A DNA stretch of 64,000 nucleotides from Mangrovimicrobium sediminis (GCF_004745945.1 NZ_SRLE01000016.1:1-64000); one strand, 5' to 3'; shown: positions 41,997 through 53,364, counted from the first letter of the stretch. The notes: a model not told the origin generated them from the letters alone. Numbers and translations are program-made.

Positions 41997-42791
41997 ATGT
42001 CAGGCAGCAGACAGACCCAGTCCGACGCGGAAACCACGCCGGCCCAGCCCGGCGCCGGGACCGAGAGCAAGCGCCCGCTGTACCTGCAGGTGGCCGGCAC
42101 CCTGCGCGAGGAGATCGTCAGCGGCGTGTACCCGGTCGGCTCCAAGCTGCCCACCGAGGACGGCCTGTGCGAGCGTTTCTCGGTCAGCCGCTACACCGTG
42201 CGCGAGGCCCTGCGCCTGCTGCGCGAGGACGGCCTGGTCGCCTCGCGCAAGCGCGCCGGCACCGTGGTCATCCCGCCGCGGGTTTCCGGCAGCGACATCC
42301 AGCAGGTCATGTCGATCAACGACCTGCTCGCCCTGGGCACGGACACGCGCTTTCGCATCGACGCCATTCACACGGTGACCATCGATACGGAACTGGCCGC
42401 GCATACCGGGCTGGAACCCGGCGAGCAGTGGCTGCGCGTGGAAGGCTTTCGCTTCAACGAGGGCGAGAACGCGCCCGCCAGCCGCACCGAGCACTTCATC
42501 AACCGCAAGTACGCGGCGGTCGGCCGCCTGCTGCAGCGTCACGAAGGCCCCATCTTCCCGCTGATCGAGGACCTGTTCGGTATCAACATCGTGCGGGTGG
42601 AACAACAGATTTCAGCGGCGATACTTCCCCCGCCACTGGCCGCCGTACTCGAAGTGGAGGAAGGCTCAGCCGCGCTGGAGATCCGCCGCACCTACACCAC
42701 CGCCGACGCCAGCGTGGCGCAGATCACCATCAACATTCACCCGGGCACCCGCTTCCAGCATTCAATGAGCATGCGCCGGGTGCGCAACTGA
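41997..42791 (+). CDS. GntR-family regulator, HutC/UTRA subgroup
   Basis: A 264-aa regulator. After a polar tail (1-25) the GntR winged helix spans about 28-95 with LREEIVSGVYPVGSKLPTE and RYTVREALRLLREDGLV. The C-terminal UTRA ligand domain (about 110-260) is marked by ISAAILPPPLAAVLEVEEGS and the closing ITINIHPGTRFQHSM. HutC-type members respond to small acids, sugars or amino compounds. GGGGAGA precedes the ATG. Divergent from the Rieske gene and convergent with the OYE-like gene. Confidence 0.92.
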   Translation: MSGSRQTQSDAETTPAQPGAGTESKRPLYLQVAGTLREEIVSGVYPVGSKLPTEDGLCERFSVSRYTVREALRLLREDGLVASRKRAGTVVIPPRVSGSDIQQVMSINDLLALGTDTRFRIDAIHTVTIDTELAAHTGLEPGEQWLRVEGFRFNEGENAPASRTEHFINRKYAAVGRLLQRHEGPIFPLIEDLFGINIVRVEQQISAAILPPPLAAVLEVEEGSAALEIRRTYTTADASVAQITINIHPGTRFQHSMSMRRVRN

Positions 42792-42820
42792 CCGCCCCCC
42801 CCAACACGCGAATCCACCAC

Positions 42821-43975
42821 TCACGCTCCCTCCCGCGCCGGCAACAGCGCGGCGAGCTCGGCCATGATATCCGGCGTGAACGGCTTGAGGCGTTGCAACT
42901 GCCCAGCACGCACCAGCGAAGGCCAGTCAGGCTCGGCAAGCATGGCGCGGCCGACACCGACCAGGTCGAACTCCCCCTGCCGCAGGCGCCCCGCAAGTTC
43001 CTCGAGGCGCGCGAGGTCGCAACCGGCCGCCCGCCCCTCGGCGAGGCTGGCCATGAAGTCCGCGTCCAGGCCGACGGAGCCGATGGTCATGCTGGGCACG
43101 CCGGTGACGCGCTTCACCCAGCCCGCCAGGTTGGGTCCGCCGGCGGCGAAGGCCGGCTCCCAGAAGCGGCGCTGGGAGCAGTCGAACATATCGACCCCTG
43201 CCTCCACCGCCGGCGCGAGCAATTGCTCCAGTTCTTCCGGTGTGTCGGCGATGCGCGCCGCGTAGTCCACCATCTTCCACTGCGAGATGCGCAGCACGAT
43301 GGGCAGCTCCGGACCGAGGCGACGGCGGATTTCGCGCACCACCTCGGCGACAAACCGGCCGCGGGCGCGCGGGCTGCCGCCGAAATCGTCGCGCCGGTGA
43401 TTGGTCTGCGCCCACAGAAACTGGTCGATGAGGTAGCCGTGGCCGCCGTGCAGTTCGACACCGTCAAAACCCAGCGCCACCGCCTGTTCGGCACCGCGCG
43501 CGTAGGCGTCGATGACCGTGTCGATCTCGCGCGCTGTCATGCCCTCGCACACCTTCACCCCCGGCGCGATGTAACCGGACGGGCTGACCTGGCCGAGTTC
43601 CGGCCGGTACTGCGGCCTGCCTTCCATCAGGTCCTTGCCGGAGTAGATCAGCCCGACATGCCACAGCTCGGGCATGGCGAGGCCACCGGCGGCATGCACC
43701 GCATCCGCGACACGACCCCAGGCGGCGAGGGCGGCGTCGCCGTGGAAGCGGCCGAGCATGGGGTTGTCGCCGGAGGAGGGGTGGTCGATGTACACGCCCT
43801 CGGTCATCACCAGCCCGGCGCCGCCGCTGGCCCGCCGCGCATAGTAGGCGGCGGCCTGCTCACCGGGCACGCCGTCGGCGCAGATGGACAGGCCCATGGC
43901 CGGGAAGACAATGCGATTGGGGAGGGTCAGCCCGCCGATACGGACGGGCTGGAACAGACCGCTGAGATCAGTCAC
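42821..43975 (-). CDS. NADH:flavin oxidoreductase, Old Yellow Enzyme family
   Basis: A 384-aa FMN-dependent TIM barrel. It opens with LFQPVRIGGLTLPNRIVFPAMG, the OYE/2,4-dienoyl-CoA reductase-like N-terminus; GVELHGGHGYLIDQFLW (about 175-191) holds the HGGHG substrate/FMN motif, and GVGRAMLAEPDW lies near the C-terminus. At under 400 aa it lacks the Fe-S and NAD domains of full 2,4-dienoyl-CoA reductase. A GTG start at 43975 is required by the conserved N-terminus; its ribosome site is weak, suggesting coupling to the TauD ending 14 bp upstream. It should reduce an activated C=C. Confidence 0.9.
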   Translation of the reverse strand: MTDLSGLFQPVRIGGLTLPNRIVFPAMGLSICADGVPGEQAAAYYARRASGGAGLVMTEGVYIDHPSSGDNPMLGRFHGDAALAAWGRVADAVHAAGGLAMPELWHVGLIYSGKDLMEGRPQYRPELGQVSPSGYIAPGVKVCEGMTAREIDTVIDAYARGAEQAVALGFDGVELHGGHGYLIDQFLWAQTNHRRDDFGGSPRARGRFVAEVVREIRRRLGPELPIVLRISQWKMVDYAARIADTPEELEQLLAPAVEAGVDMFDCSQRRFWEPAFAAGGPNLAGWVKRVTGVPSMTIGSVGLDADFMASLAEGRAAGCDLARLEELAGRLRQGEFDLVGVGRAMLAEPDWPSLVRAGQLQRLKPFTPDIMAELAALLPAREGA

Positions 43976-43989
43976 GCGGCCAATGCAGG

Positions 43990-44826
43990 TCAGGCGAAGG
44001 CGAAGGCCTCTTCACCCTCGAGCTTGGTGCGGTGCATCATGCGGCCGGAGGCCGGGTCGTAGGGCAGCGCGCGGTGCATGGTGCCGGTGTTGTCCCACAT
44101 GATGGTGTCGCCAACCGTCCACTCGTGGCGGTAGACGAAGTCGGGACCGGTAGCCCACTCGCGCAGCTTGACCAGCAGCTCCGTGCCCTGCTTGTAGTCC
44201 ATGTCCTTGACCATGTAGGCGGTGCAGCCGAGCACCAGCGACTTGCGGCCGGACTCGTGCTTCCACACCAGGGGCAGTTCGCTGTCGCCGATCGCCATCA
44301 TCTGCTTGAGCATCTGCAGCGGCGGCTCCGGCGCGTAGTAGAACAGCGTGTTCCAGGCGGAGTGCATCACGGTGAGCTTGTCGTACTCGGCCTTTTCCGC
44401 CTCAGGCAGGGCCTCGTAGGCAGCGTAGGTGTTGCAGAACTCGGTCTGGCCGCCGGTGGGCGAGAGCACCTTGGCGGAGAGGATGGAGCCGAGGATCGGC
44501 ACCTCGTTCATGGTGCCGTCGATATGCCAGTACATGGAGCCCTTCAGGTAGGCCGCGCTGGCGCTTTGCGATTCGTCCAGGGTGATCTTGTGCACCGAGT
44601 CCTGGCCGTCTTTCGGGTCGCGCATTTCCGGCGCGAACTTGCCCAGGGTCTTGGTGAAGGCCACCTGCTCCTCGTCGGTAAAGTTGACCTGGGGGAACAC
44701 CAGCACGCCGCGCTGTTCCAGTTGCGCGCGGATGTCGTCGGCGTACTCGCCGCTGAGCAGTTCGCTCTTGCTGTTGAGAATCTGGGTGCCGATCAGCGGC
44801 TTGAGGTCCCGGGTCTCGAGGGCCAT
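43990..44826 (-). CDS. TauD/TfdA-family Fe(II)/2-oxoglutarate dioxygenase (5 of 5)
   Basis: A 278-aa dioxygenase of the shorter subgroup, closest in motif context to the TauD at 15217. HxD in YWHIDGTMNEVPI (about 99-101), distal His in TMHRALPYDPASG (about 250), Arg in RMMHRTKLEG (about 263). The ATG at 44826 follows AGGAG; in-frame codons upstream encode a tail unlike the family. Followed by the OYE-like gene in one operon and divergent from acetoacetyl-CoA synthetase. Confidence 0.9.
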   Translation of the reverse strand: MALETRDLKPLIGTQILNSKSELLSGEYADDIRAQLEQRGVLVFPQVNFTDEEQVAFTKTLGKFAPEMRDPKDGQDSVHKITLDESQSASAAYLKGSMYWHIDGTMNEVPILGSILSAKVLSPTGGQTEFCNTYAAYEALPEAEKAEYDKLTVMHSAWNTLFYYAPEPPLQMLKQMMAIGDSELPLVWKHESGRKSLVLGCTAYMVKDMDYKQGTELLVKLREWATGPDFVYRHEWTVGDTIMWDNTGTMHRALPYDPASGRMMHRTKLEGEEAFAFA

Positions 44827-45207
44827 GGGTGTATCTCCTGCGGGTGGTAGAGGCTGGTCGGTGCGAGTCGGGCACGACGGTGCGGCACAGCCAGTGGCGA
44901 CGGCCACCTGGGTGTGCCGCGCCGGATTTTGGGTGAAAAATCCTAACACCTGACCGCTGTGACAGCAAGCCGGCCCTATGGCATTTCGATCTAAAATCGA
45001 AGATGTAACTATCTGTTATTTAATAATTAATTGGCTATTGAACGAGCGATGAATTCTCTATATTGAATATTCCGCAAGACGCCATGGTCTAATATGTACG
45101 GACTTTATAGGGGCGCGCTGCGGCACTGTGCGATGCGCCACACACAGACTGGGGTTGAACGGCTATCATGGTGCAGTCTCCACCCTGCGCGCGGAAGCCG
45201 AAGCCCG
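44827..45207. promoter_or_regulatory. AT-rich divergent promoter region
   Basis: 381 bp between the TauD-OYE operon and the acetoacetyl-CoA synthetase gene. Contents seen: a palindrome at 44985-45001 (TTCGAT, CTAAA, ATCGAA); an AT-rich tract around 45007-45065; and at 45090-45103, on the minus strand, GTCCGTACATATTA, 12 of 14 matches with the GntR-region element at 41931. No gene is evident. Confidence 0.5.
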
Positions 45208-47160
<1,953 letters not shown>

Positions 47161-47321
47161 AAGTGGGGTCAGATACGACTTTATTTGATGAGTAGTTGCC
47201 GTTTAGCGCCACAAGCATGGTCCCTTACGCCGTACGAGAATCCATCAAATTAAGTCGTACCTGACCCCACTTTTTTCCTGCCAGCACACATCAGAAAAAG
47301 GCGTATCTGACCCCACTTTAC
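47161..47321. repeat. GGGGTCAGA-family inverted-repeat element plus extra right end
   Basis: Left end AAAGTGGGGTCAGATACGAC starts at the base after the acetoacetyl-CoA synthetase stop; the complementary right end is at 47243-47276, and a second right end lies at 47296-47321. The three ends fill the gap up to the stop of the convergent patatin gene. The interior of about 50 bp is not coding. Confidence 0.85.
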
Positions 47322-47326
47322 GGTGG

Positions 47327-49690
47327 TTAGAAGAGCACTCCGAGAAAGGCGTAGAAACTGCTCTGGCCGGTGTCGGAACGGCCGTAGGCGAAGTAGGCGG
47401 GGCCGATGGGGCTGTCCCAGCCAAGGAAGACACTGCCGCTGTAGATGAGGTCGTCGTAGTCCACCGCCTTGCTGTTCTCCCAGGCGTTGCCCGCTTCAAG
47501 CGAAGCGCCCAGGTACAGCGGCAGGCGCAGCGCACCGAAGTCGTTGGCCGCGAGCTGGTAGGTGTAGACCAGGCTGCCGAAGCGCAGCTGTTCGCCGATC
47601 ACGGAATCCTTGGGATTGCCGGAAAGGCTGAGGAAACCACCCAGCGACTGCAGCCCAATGAGAACGCCGTTGCCGTCCTCCTCCACACCCGCGTAGCGCA
47701 GTTCGCCGCGCAGACTGTTGCGCCCCAGGGAGGTAACCCCGATCAGCCGCAGGTCCGCGAGGGTGTTGGTGTCCGATTCCCCCTCCGCCTTATCGACGCT
47801 GCGGTAGATATTCATCAACACTTTGACGCCGCGGGAGGGAAAGTTGGCGTCGTTCAGGGTGTCGTAATTGAAGCGCAGCAGGCCGCCGCGCTGACGGTAG
47901 CTGACGCTCTTGGTGTTGAAATCATCGGCAAGCGGCCCGGGCAGGGTGATGTCGCCATCGTTGAAGCGCGCGGCGAGCAGGACGTCGAGCTGGTCCAGCG
48001 CATTCCAGCCAATCCCGCCGGCAATGCCCAGCTCGTCGATCTCGATCTGGCCCTGGGGCCGGTCGCGCTCGTCCAGGTATTCGAACACGTCGTGCTGGTT
48101 GATGGCCGACGCCTCCAGGTAGAAACCGCTGGTGCGCAGGGGCCAGTAGAAATCCGTGAACAGGTACTTGTTGGTGCCAAACTCGCCGGCGGTGTACCAC
48201 TCCGCGCCGTAGGGCGAGAGGTTGGTCAGCCGGTAGGACGCGCCGACCTGGTAGCGACTGACATCGTGGAAGTTATCCTCGAAGGACAGCTTGAAATCCA
48301 GGTAACCCGGCCCCCACTCTTTTTCCAGCACGTCGACGTTCAGTACATCCCCGTCTGCCGTAGTTTCCAGGTCCGTGTCCACGCGGGCAATTGTGCCCTG
48401 GCCATACAAACGGCCTATCCCGGCCTGGATATCTTCAAGGCTGTACTCCTCTCCCGGCTCGAAGCCCATGCGGTGACGTATGTAGTCGTCGCCCAGCCGC
48501 GACTGGTTGCTCAACACGACCTGGTCGAGAGTAATGGTCTCCAGGGGAGCCGCGTCGTGCCGCGCTGCCAGCGCGGCGGCATCGCGCGGCAACTCGCGCG
48601 TGGCGAGTACCCGCTGCGCCTCGGCGTAGCCCGGGTCGATTGCGTCGAGCAGTTTGTCGAAGCTGAGCATGCTGACGCCGTCAATCTGCGGATGCAGCAG
48701 GACGTCGCCCTCGCCGAGCAGGCTCTTCTGTTCGCGCACATTGTTCAGGGTGAGAAAGCTGGCCAGCTGGTTGACGATAGCCAGCCCCGAGTCGAGCTCC
48801 TCGCGGGTCTGGTTCGGCGAGCCGATGTCCACGGCAATGATGATATCGGCGCCCAGCGCCCTGGCCACGCTCACCGGCAGGTTGTTGGCGATGCCGCCAT
48901 CCACCAGCATGCGCCCGTCGATTTCCATCGGCCGCACCACGCCGGGAATCGACATCGACGCCTGCATGGCGGAGGCCAGGTCGCCCGCACCGAGGACAAC
49001 TTCCTCGCCGGTCTCGATGTCCGCACTCACCGCGCGAAACGGGATGGGCAGGTCGTCGAAGCTGTCCAGGCGCGGGTAGACGCCGAGCATGGACTCCACC
49101 AGCCCGCCCATGCCCTGCCCCTGCAGGAAGCCGCGCTTCAGCCGCACGCCGTCGGCGCCCACGCCGAGGTCGAGGTGAATGGGAAAATTGTCGAGCTGGT
49201 TCTGCCGCCGCACGGGGATATGGCTGCGCGGGAGATTGTCCTGGTAGCCCAGGTCCCAGTCCGCCTCGCGAAAGCGCGCCTCGATCTCCCCCAGCGACAG
49301 CCCGCTGGCGTACAGTCCGCCGACGAAGGACCCGATGCTGGTACCGACAACGAGGTCGATGGGAATAGCCTGCTCCTCGAGGTAGCGCAAAACTCCGAGG
49401 TGCGCGCCACCGCGGGCGCCACCGCCGCCGAGCACCAGGCCGATACAGGGGCGGCCGAGGTCCGGGGGGCAGGTCTTGCGTCGGACGGTGGCGTTCGCTG
49501 GAACGGCGCCGGTAGCGGCGGCCTGTTTCGCGACGGCTTCTTGAGCCGCGACCTCTGGAGCGACGGCCTCTTGAGCAACGGTCCCTTGAACGCGAGCTTC
49601 CCGGGCAACAGCCGCCTGGGCCAGGCCGCAGGCCACCGCGAACAGCAGGCCGATTGTCCAATGACCAGGTGGTCGAATCTGAGATGTCAT
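47327..49690 (-). CDS. Patatin-like phospholipase with surface-antigen beta-barrel (PlpD-type, type Vd)
   Basis: A 787-aa outer-membrane protein. Signal peptide (about 1-28); low-complexity linker rich in Ala, Glu and Val (about 29-68); patatin domain (about 80-275) with oxyanion loop LGGGGARGGAHLG, nucleophile GTSIGS and catalytic Asp in VDGGIANNLPV; a POTRA-like part (about 365-450); and a 16-strand-type barrel to the C-terminal Phe (YAFLGVLF). This is the architecture of Pseudomonas PlpD, a lipase displayed or released through its own barrel. The ATG at 49690 with GGAG upstream begins the signal peptide. Convergent with acetoacetyl-CoA synthetase. Confidence 0.92.
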   Translation of the reverse strand: MTSQIRPPGHWTIGLLFAVACGLAQAAVAREARVQGTVAQEAVAPEVAAQEAVAKQAAATGAVPANATVRRKTCPPDLGRPCIGLVLGGGGARGGAHLGVLRYLEEQAIPIDLVVGTSIGSFVGGLYASGLSLGEIEARFREADWDLGYQDNLPRSHIPVRRQNQLDNFPIHLDLGVGADGVRLKRGFLQGQGMGGLVESMLGVYPRLDSFDDLPIPFRAVSADIETGEEVVLGAGDLASAMQASMSIPGVVRPMEIDGRMLVDGGIANNLPVSVARALGADIIIAVDIGSPNQTREELDSGLAIVNQLASFLTLNNVREQKSLLGEGDVLLHPQIDGVSMLSFDKLLDAIDPGYAEAQRVLATRELPRDAAALAARHDAAPLETITLDQVVLSNQSRLGDDYIRHRMGFEPGEEYSLEDIQAGIGRLYGQGTIARVDTDLETTADGDVLNVDVLEKEWGPGYLDFKLSFEDNFHDVSRYQVGASYRLTNLSPYGAEWYTAGEFGTNKYLFTDFYWPLRTSGFYLEASAINQHDVFEYLDERDRPQGQIEIDELGIAGGIGWNALDQLDVLLAARFNDGDITLPGPLADDFNTKSVSYRQRGGLLRFNYDTLNDANFPSRGVKVLMNIYRSVDKAEGESDTNTLADLRLIGVTSLGRNSLRGELRYAGVEEDGNGVLIGLQSLGGFLSLSGNPKDSVIGEQLRFGSLVYTYQLAANDFGALRLPLYLGASLEAGNAWENSKAVDYDDLIYSGSVFLGWDSPIGPAYFAYGRSDTGQSSFYAFLGVLF

Positions 49691-49831
49691 CCCTGCTCCC
49701 CGTCTGCACTTGCCGACGACCCTGGCTGCGACCAAAGCCCCTCCCGATAATAGCCGCATCGCCGCCATTTCTCCCGGTTACTCGCATCAGCGCTTTTGCT
49801 ATCGTGAGCCGTGGATCCCGCGAGGTGACGT

Positions 49832-51427
49832 ATGCTGAACAGAATCGTGCTGACACTGGTACTGGCGTTAACCCTGCCCTGCACGGCAGCCGACCTCGAC
49901 CCCGGCGGCGAAGCCATTCGCCGCTACCTGGAGGGACTGGACGCGGGCGACTCGCCGATGGTCGCCGGCCAGCTGCTGGGACAACCGGAACTGCTCGCAC
50001 GCCTGTACCGCGTCCGCGAACACCAGCCGCTATGGCAACCCGGCGCCCCGCTGGCTGACGAAGCAGACGACATGCTGCGGGCGATCGGCGAGTCCGTGGC
50101 CCACGGCTTTATCGCCGAGCGCTACCACCGCTCAAGCATCGAAAAACTCATGCTCGCCGAGGACGACAGTTCGCGCCTGGCGCTCGAACTGCTGCTCACC
50201 GATGCCTTCCTCAGCCAGGCTCTGCACCGCGGTCGGGGCGCCGTCTACCCGCCCAACCTCGACGCCGAGTGGCAGGTGCCGCCGGCCGAAGTGGACGCCC
50301 TGGCCCTGCTGCAGGCCACCGCTGCGGTCCACGCCTCGGTGAGCGCCCGCCTGGACGCGCTGTGGCCCACCGACCCGGAATACGCGCGCCTGCTGCGCCG
50401 CCGCGCGGAGATCGCCGCCGCCGGTGACGAGGTGTCCATCCAGATCGCCTCCGGGCCATTGCTCAAGCCCGGCCAGAGCAGCGACCGCGTGATCATGCTC
50501 AAGCAGCGGTTGCTCGGCCCGGGCGAGTACACGCCGGAGTATGACGCGGGGCTGCGCCGGGAGGTCGAAGCCTTCCAGCGCAGTGCGGGGCTGGAGGCGG
50601 ACGGTATCGTCGGCGACAACACGCTGGAGATGCTCAACGCCACCCGCGTGTCCTGGATCGAGCGCCTGGACGCCAACCTCGAGCGCTGGCGCTGGCTGCC
50701 CCGCGAGACACCCGACGTCTACGTGCGGGTCAATATCGCCGCCTTCACCCTGCGCGTCATGCAGCACGGCCAGCCGGTACTGGACATGAACGTGGTGGTA
50801 GGCAAGCCCTACCGGCGCACGCCGGTGTTTACCGAACTGATCCGCTACCTGACCATCAACCCCTACTGGAACGTGCCCTACAGCATCGCCACCAAGGACA
50901 AGCTGCCGCTGCTCAAGGCCAACCCGGCGGAGCTGGCGGCCAATGGCTATGAGGTCAAGTGGCAGGGCAGCGACAGCTTTGTCGCGGTAGACGCGGTGGA
51001 CTGGTCCGCAGTCACCCCACGCGGCTTTAACCACCTGCTGCGGCAAAAGCCGGGACCGATGAATGCCCTCGGCCAGATCAAGTTCATGCTGCCCAACCCC
51101 TACTCCGTCTACCTGCACGATACCCCCAGCCGCGAGCTGTTCGCGAAGACGGAACGCAGCTTCAGCTCCGGCTGTATCCGCCTGCAACACCCGCTGGAGC
51201 TGGCCCGCTGGCTGCTGGCCAACGACGGCAACCCGCTAAGCGGCGAGGTCGAAGCACTGGTTGCCAGCGGCGAGTCGCGCACGCTGCACTTGAAAAAGCC
51301 TGTTCCGGCATTTTTAGTGTATTTCACCGCTTTTTCCCTGGATGACGGCGAGGTAATCTTCCGCCGTGATATCTATGGCCGGGACCGTGTGCTCATCGAA
51401 GCACTGAGGGCGCTGCAAACTCCATGA
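49832..51427 (+). CDS. L,D-transpeptidase (LdtD/YcbB-like)
   Basis: A 531-aa periplasmic enzyme making 3-3 peptidoglycan cross-links or related bonds. Signal peptide about 1-19; a helical N-terminal domain; a peptidoglycan-binding domain (about 210-265) with SDRVIMLKQRLLG and VEAFQRSAGLEADGIVGDNT; and the YkuD domain (about 300-470) with the active-site Cys in FSSGCIRLQHP. Size and order match the E. coli YcbB/LdtD type. The ATG overlaps nothing upstream and is divergent from the patatin gene. Its last four bases overlap the M15 peptidase gene, as in the ycbB-ycbK pair. Confidence 0.92.
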   Translation: MLNRIVLTLVLALTLPCTAADLDPGGEAIRRYLEGLDAGDSPMVAGQLLGQPELLARLYRVREHQPLWQPGAPLADEADDMLRAIGESVAHGFIAERYHRSSIEKLMLAEDDSSRLALELLLTDAFLSQALHRGRGAVYPPNLDAEWQVPPAEVDALALLQATAAVHASVSARLDALWPTDPEYARLLRRRAEIAAAGDEVSIQIASGPLLKPGQSSDRVIMLKQRLLGPGEYTPEYDAGLRREVEAFQRSAGLEADGIVGDNTLEMLNATRVSWIERLDANLERWRWLPRETPDVYVRVNIAAFTLRVMQHGQPVLDMNVVVGKPYRRTPVFTELIRYLTINPYWNVPYSIATKDKLPLLKANPAELAANGYEVKWQGSDSFVAVDAVDWSAVTPRGFNHLLRQKPGPMNALGQIKFMLPNPYSVYLHDTPSRELFAKTERSFSSGCIRLQHPLELARWLLANDGNPLSGEVEALVASGESRTLHLKKPVPAFLVYFTAFSLDDGEVIFRRDIYGRDRVLIEALRALQTP

Positions 51428-52350
51428 AACCTTCTTTTCGCTGGCTGGCGTTCGCGCTGCTGGGGCTTTGCTGCGCCCGGTCGATAGTGGCGGCAACACT
51501 CACGCAACCGGTCATGCTCAATGGCCAGGTGATTCCCTACACCGAGTTCGCCGTTTTCGTCCTGCCCGGCACGGCGCTGTCCGTCGGCTTCATCGACGCT
51601 ACCGGCGGCGCCGAGTTGCGCTTTGGCGGCGAGTTGCTGGCCGCGGGTAGCGACGGGGTCGTCGCCCCGGAAACACCCGGGAATACCACGCTCGAAATTC
51701 GCAACCGCGCCACCGGCGAGACCTGTCACATCGAGGTATTCAGCCTGGTGCCGGCGAGCCGGGTCGGGAGTGATCAGCACCTCAATGGCTACCAGATTGG
51801 CGCCTACCCCCGCGAACCCCTGCGCGGACTCGCCACCTACCTTCCGCCCAAAGGGTTCGTGGAAGTCACCGCGGCCAACCGCGACACGCGTATTTCACCT
51901 CACTTTACACTGGGCGAGTTCGTGGCCAAGCAGGGCTACGCCGATCCGAGTTACGTGGTGCTGCGTTCAGAGTTGCTGCTCAAGCTGGAAAATATTCTCG
52001 GCAAGCTGAAGTCAGCGGGCCACCCGGTGGACGACTTCGTCATCATGAGCGGCTACCGCACGCCTTACTACAATCGCGCTATCGGCAACGTGCCCTACAG
52101 CCGCCACGTGTACGGCGGCGCCGCCGATGTGTTTGTCGACCAGAACCCGAAGGATGGCGTCATGGACGATCTCAACGGCGACGGCAAGATCGACCGCGAG
52201 GACGCCAACTGGCTGGCGGACTTCATCAACCGTATGGCACAACGCGGCGATTTCGGCCCACGCATCGGCGGTTTGGGCGTGTACGGCGCCACCAACGCGC
52301 ACGGCCCGTTTGTTCACATCGACGTGCGCGGCACCAAAGCGCGCTGGTGA
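51424..52350 (+). CDS. M15-type peptidase with EF-hand-like loop
   Basis: A 308-aa peptidoglycan endopeptidase/carboxypeptidase candidate. Signal peptide about 1-23; an extra N-terminal beta domain (about 24-145); the M15 domain (about 155-305) with zinc ligands in SRHVYGGAADVF (His, Asp) and GPFVHIDVRG (His). Between them lies DDLNGDGKIDREDANWL, an EF-hand/dockerin-like calcium loop. MepK (YcbK) of E. coli lacks the N-terminal domain. Start overlaps the LdtD stop by four bases, so the genes are coupled. Probably trims peptidoglycan together with the transpeptidase. Confidence 0.87.
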   Translation: MKPSFRWLAFALLGLCCARSIVAATLTQPVMLNGQVIPYTEFAVFVLPGTALSVGFIDATGGAELRFGGELLAAGSDGVVAPETPGNTTLEIRNRATGETCHIEVFSLVPASRVGSDQHLNGYQIGAYPREPLRGLATYLPPKGFVEVTAANRDTRISPHFTLGEFVAKQGYADPSYVVLRSELLLKLENILGKLKSAGHPVDDFVIMSGYRTPYYNRAIGNVPYSRHVYGGAADVFVDQNPKDGVMDDLNGDGKIDREDANWLADFINRMAQRGDFGPRIGGLGVYGATNAHGPFVHIDVRGTKARW

Positions 52351-52416
52351 ATAAAGGAAAGCCCCACTCCCTTTTTCATACACCTTTGCAATGCGCCGCA
52401 GCGCGGGCGGGACGTT

Positions 52417-53364
52417 ATGATGTTCACGCTTCTACAAATCGTGGCCGCGCTCGCGGCGCTCTTTTATGGTGGCGAATACCTCGTACGTGGCGCTTCGGCA
52501 CTGGCATCCCGCCTGGGTGTACGGCCGCTGGTCATCGGCCTCACCGTCGTCGCGCTTGGTACCAGCGCACCTGAACTTGTGGTCTCCCTGGATGCCGCGC
52601 TCAAAGGCGCCAGCGATATCGCGGTGGGCAACGTAGTGGGATCAAACATTGCGAACATCGCCCTCATACTCGGCGTCACGGCCTTGATTCGCCCTGTAGT
52701 GGTCGACCCGCGAGTCATCAGCGTGCACGCGCCGTTGATGATTGGCGCGTCCCTGTTGCTGGTCTTCACGCTGCGCGACGCGGTGCTGTCGCGGTTCGAG
52801 GGGATGATCGCGCTGCTGTGCCTAGCGGGCTACCTGTCCGTCACGTTCGTGGAGGCACGGCGGGCGCCGGAGACCGTGCGCGAGGAACTCGCTGCGGCGA
52901 CGCCGCAATCGACGGGCAGCACGGCATCGACCATCGCGTTTATCACGCTCGGCCTGTTGCTTCTCGGGCTCGGCGGGCGCCTGCTGGTGGACGCGGCAAT
53001 TGAACTTGCACTGCAGTGGAACGTCAGCCGTGCCGCCATTGCCCTTACCGTTGTGGCTGTCGGCACCAGCCTGCCGGAGCTGGCAACATCAACAGTCGCC
53101 GCCCTGCGGGGACAGGGCGATATCGCCGTTGGAAACGTGGTGGGCAGCAACATATTCAATATCCTGGGGATACTGGGCATCACTGCGACCATCCAGCCGC
53201 CCCACCCCGCCGGGATCGAGACCCTGGACCTCGGCATCATGTGTGCCCTTGCCATTTTGCTGCCAATCACGCTGTGGCTGCGCCGTTCACTGCGAAGAAT
53301 AGAGGGCGCCCTGCTACTGACCGCGTTCGTCACCTACGCCAACTGGCTACTCTTCGCCCCCTGA
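52417..53364 (+). CDS. Calcium/sodium antiporter, CaCA family (YrbG-like)
   Basis: A 315-aa inner-membrane protein of about ten transmembrane helices. The two inverted alpha-repeats are clear: GTSAPELVVSLDAALKGASD then NVVGSNIANIALILG (about 48-90), and GTSLPELATSTVAALRGQGD then NVVGSNIFNILGILG (about 215-258). The Glu in each PEL is the ion-binding residue. It exchanges Na+ or H+ for Ca2+. Start is at a typical position with the first helix directly at the N-terminus. The stop codon's last base is the first base of a repeat element. Confidence 0.92.
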   Translation: MMFTLLQIVAALAALFYGGEYLVRGASALASRLGVRPLVIGLTVVALGTSAPELVVSLDAALKGASDIAVGNVVGSNIANIALILGVTALIRPVVVDPRVISVHAPLMIGASLLLVFTLRDAVLSRFEGMIALLCLAGYLSVTFVEARRAPETVREELAAATPQSTGSTASTIAFITLGLLLLGLGGRLLVDAAIELALQWNVSRAAIALTVVAVGTSLPELATSTVAALRGQGDIAVGNVVGSNIFNILGILGITATIQPPHPAGIETLDLGIMCALAILLPITLWLRRSLRRIEGALLLTAFVTYANWLLFAP

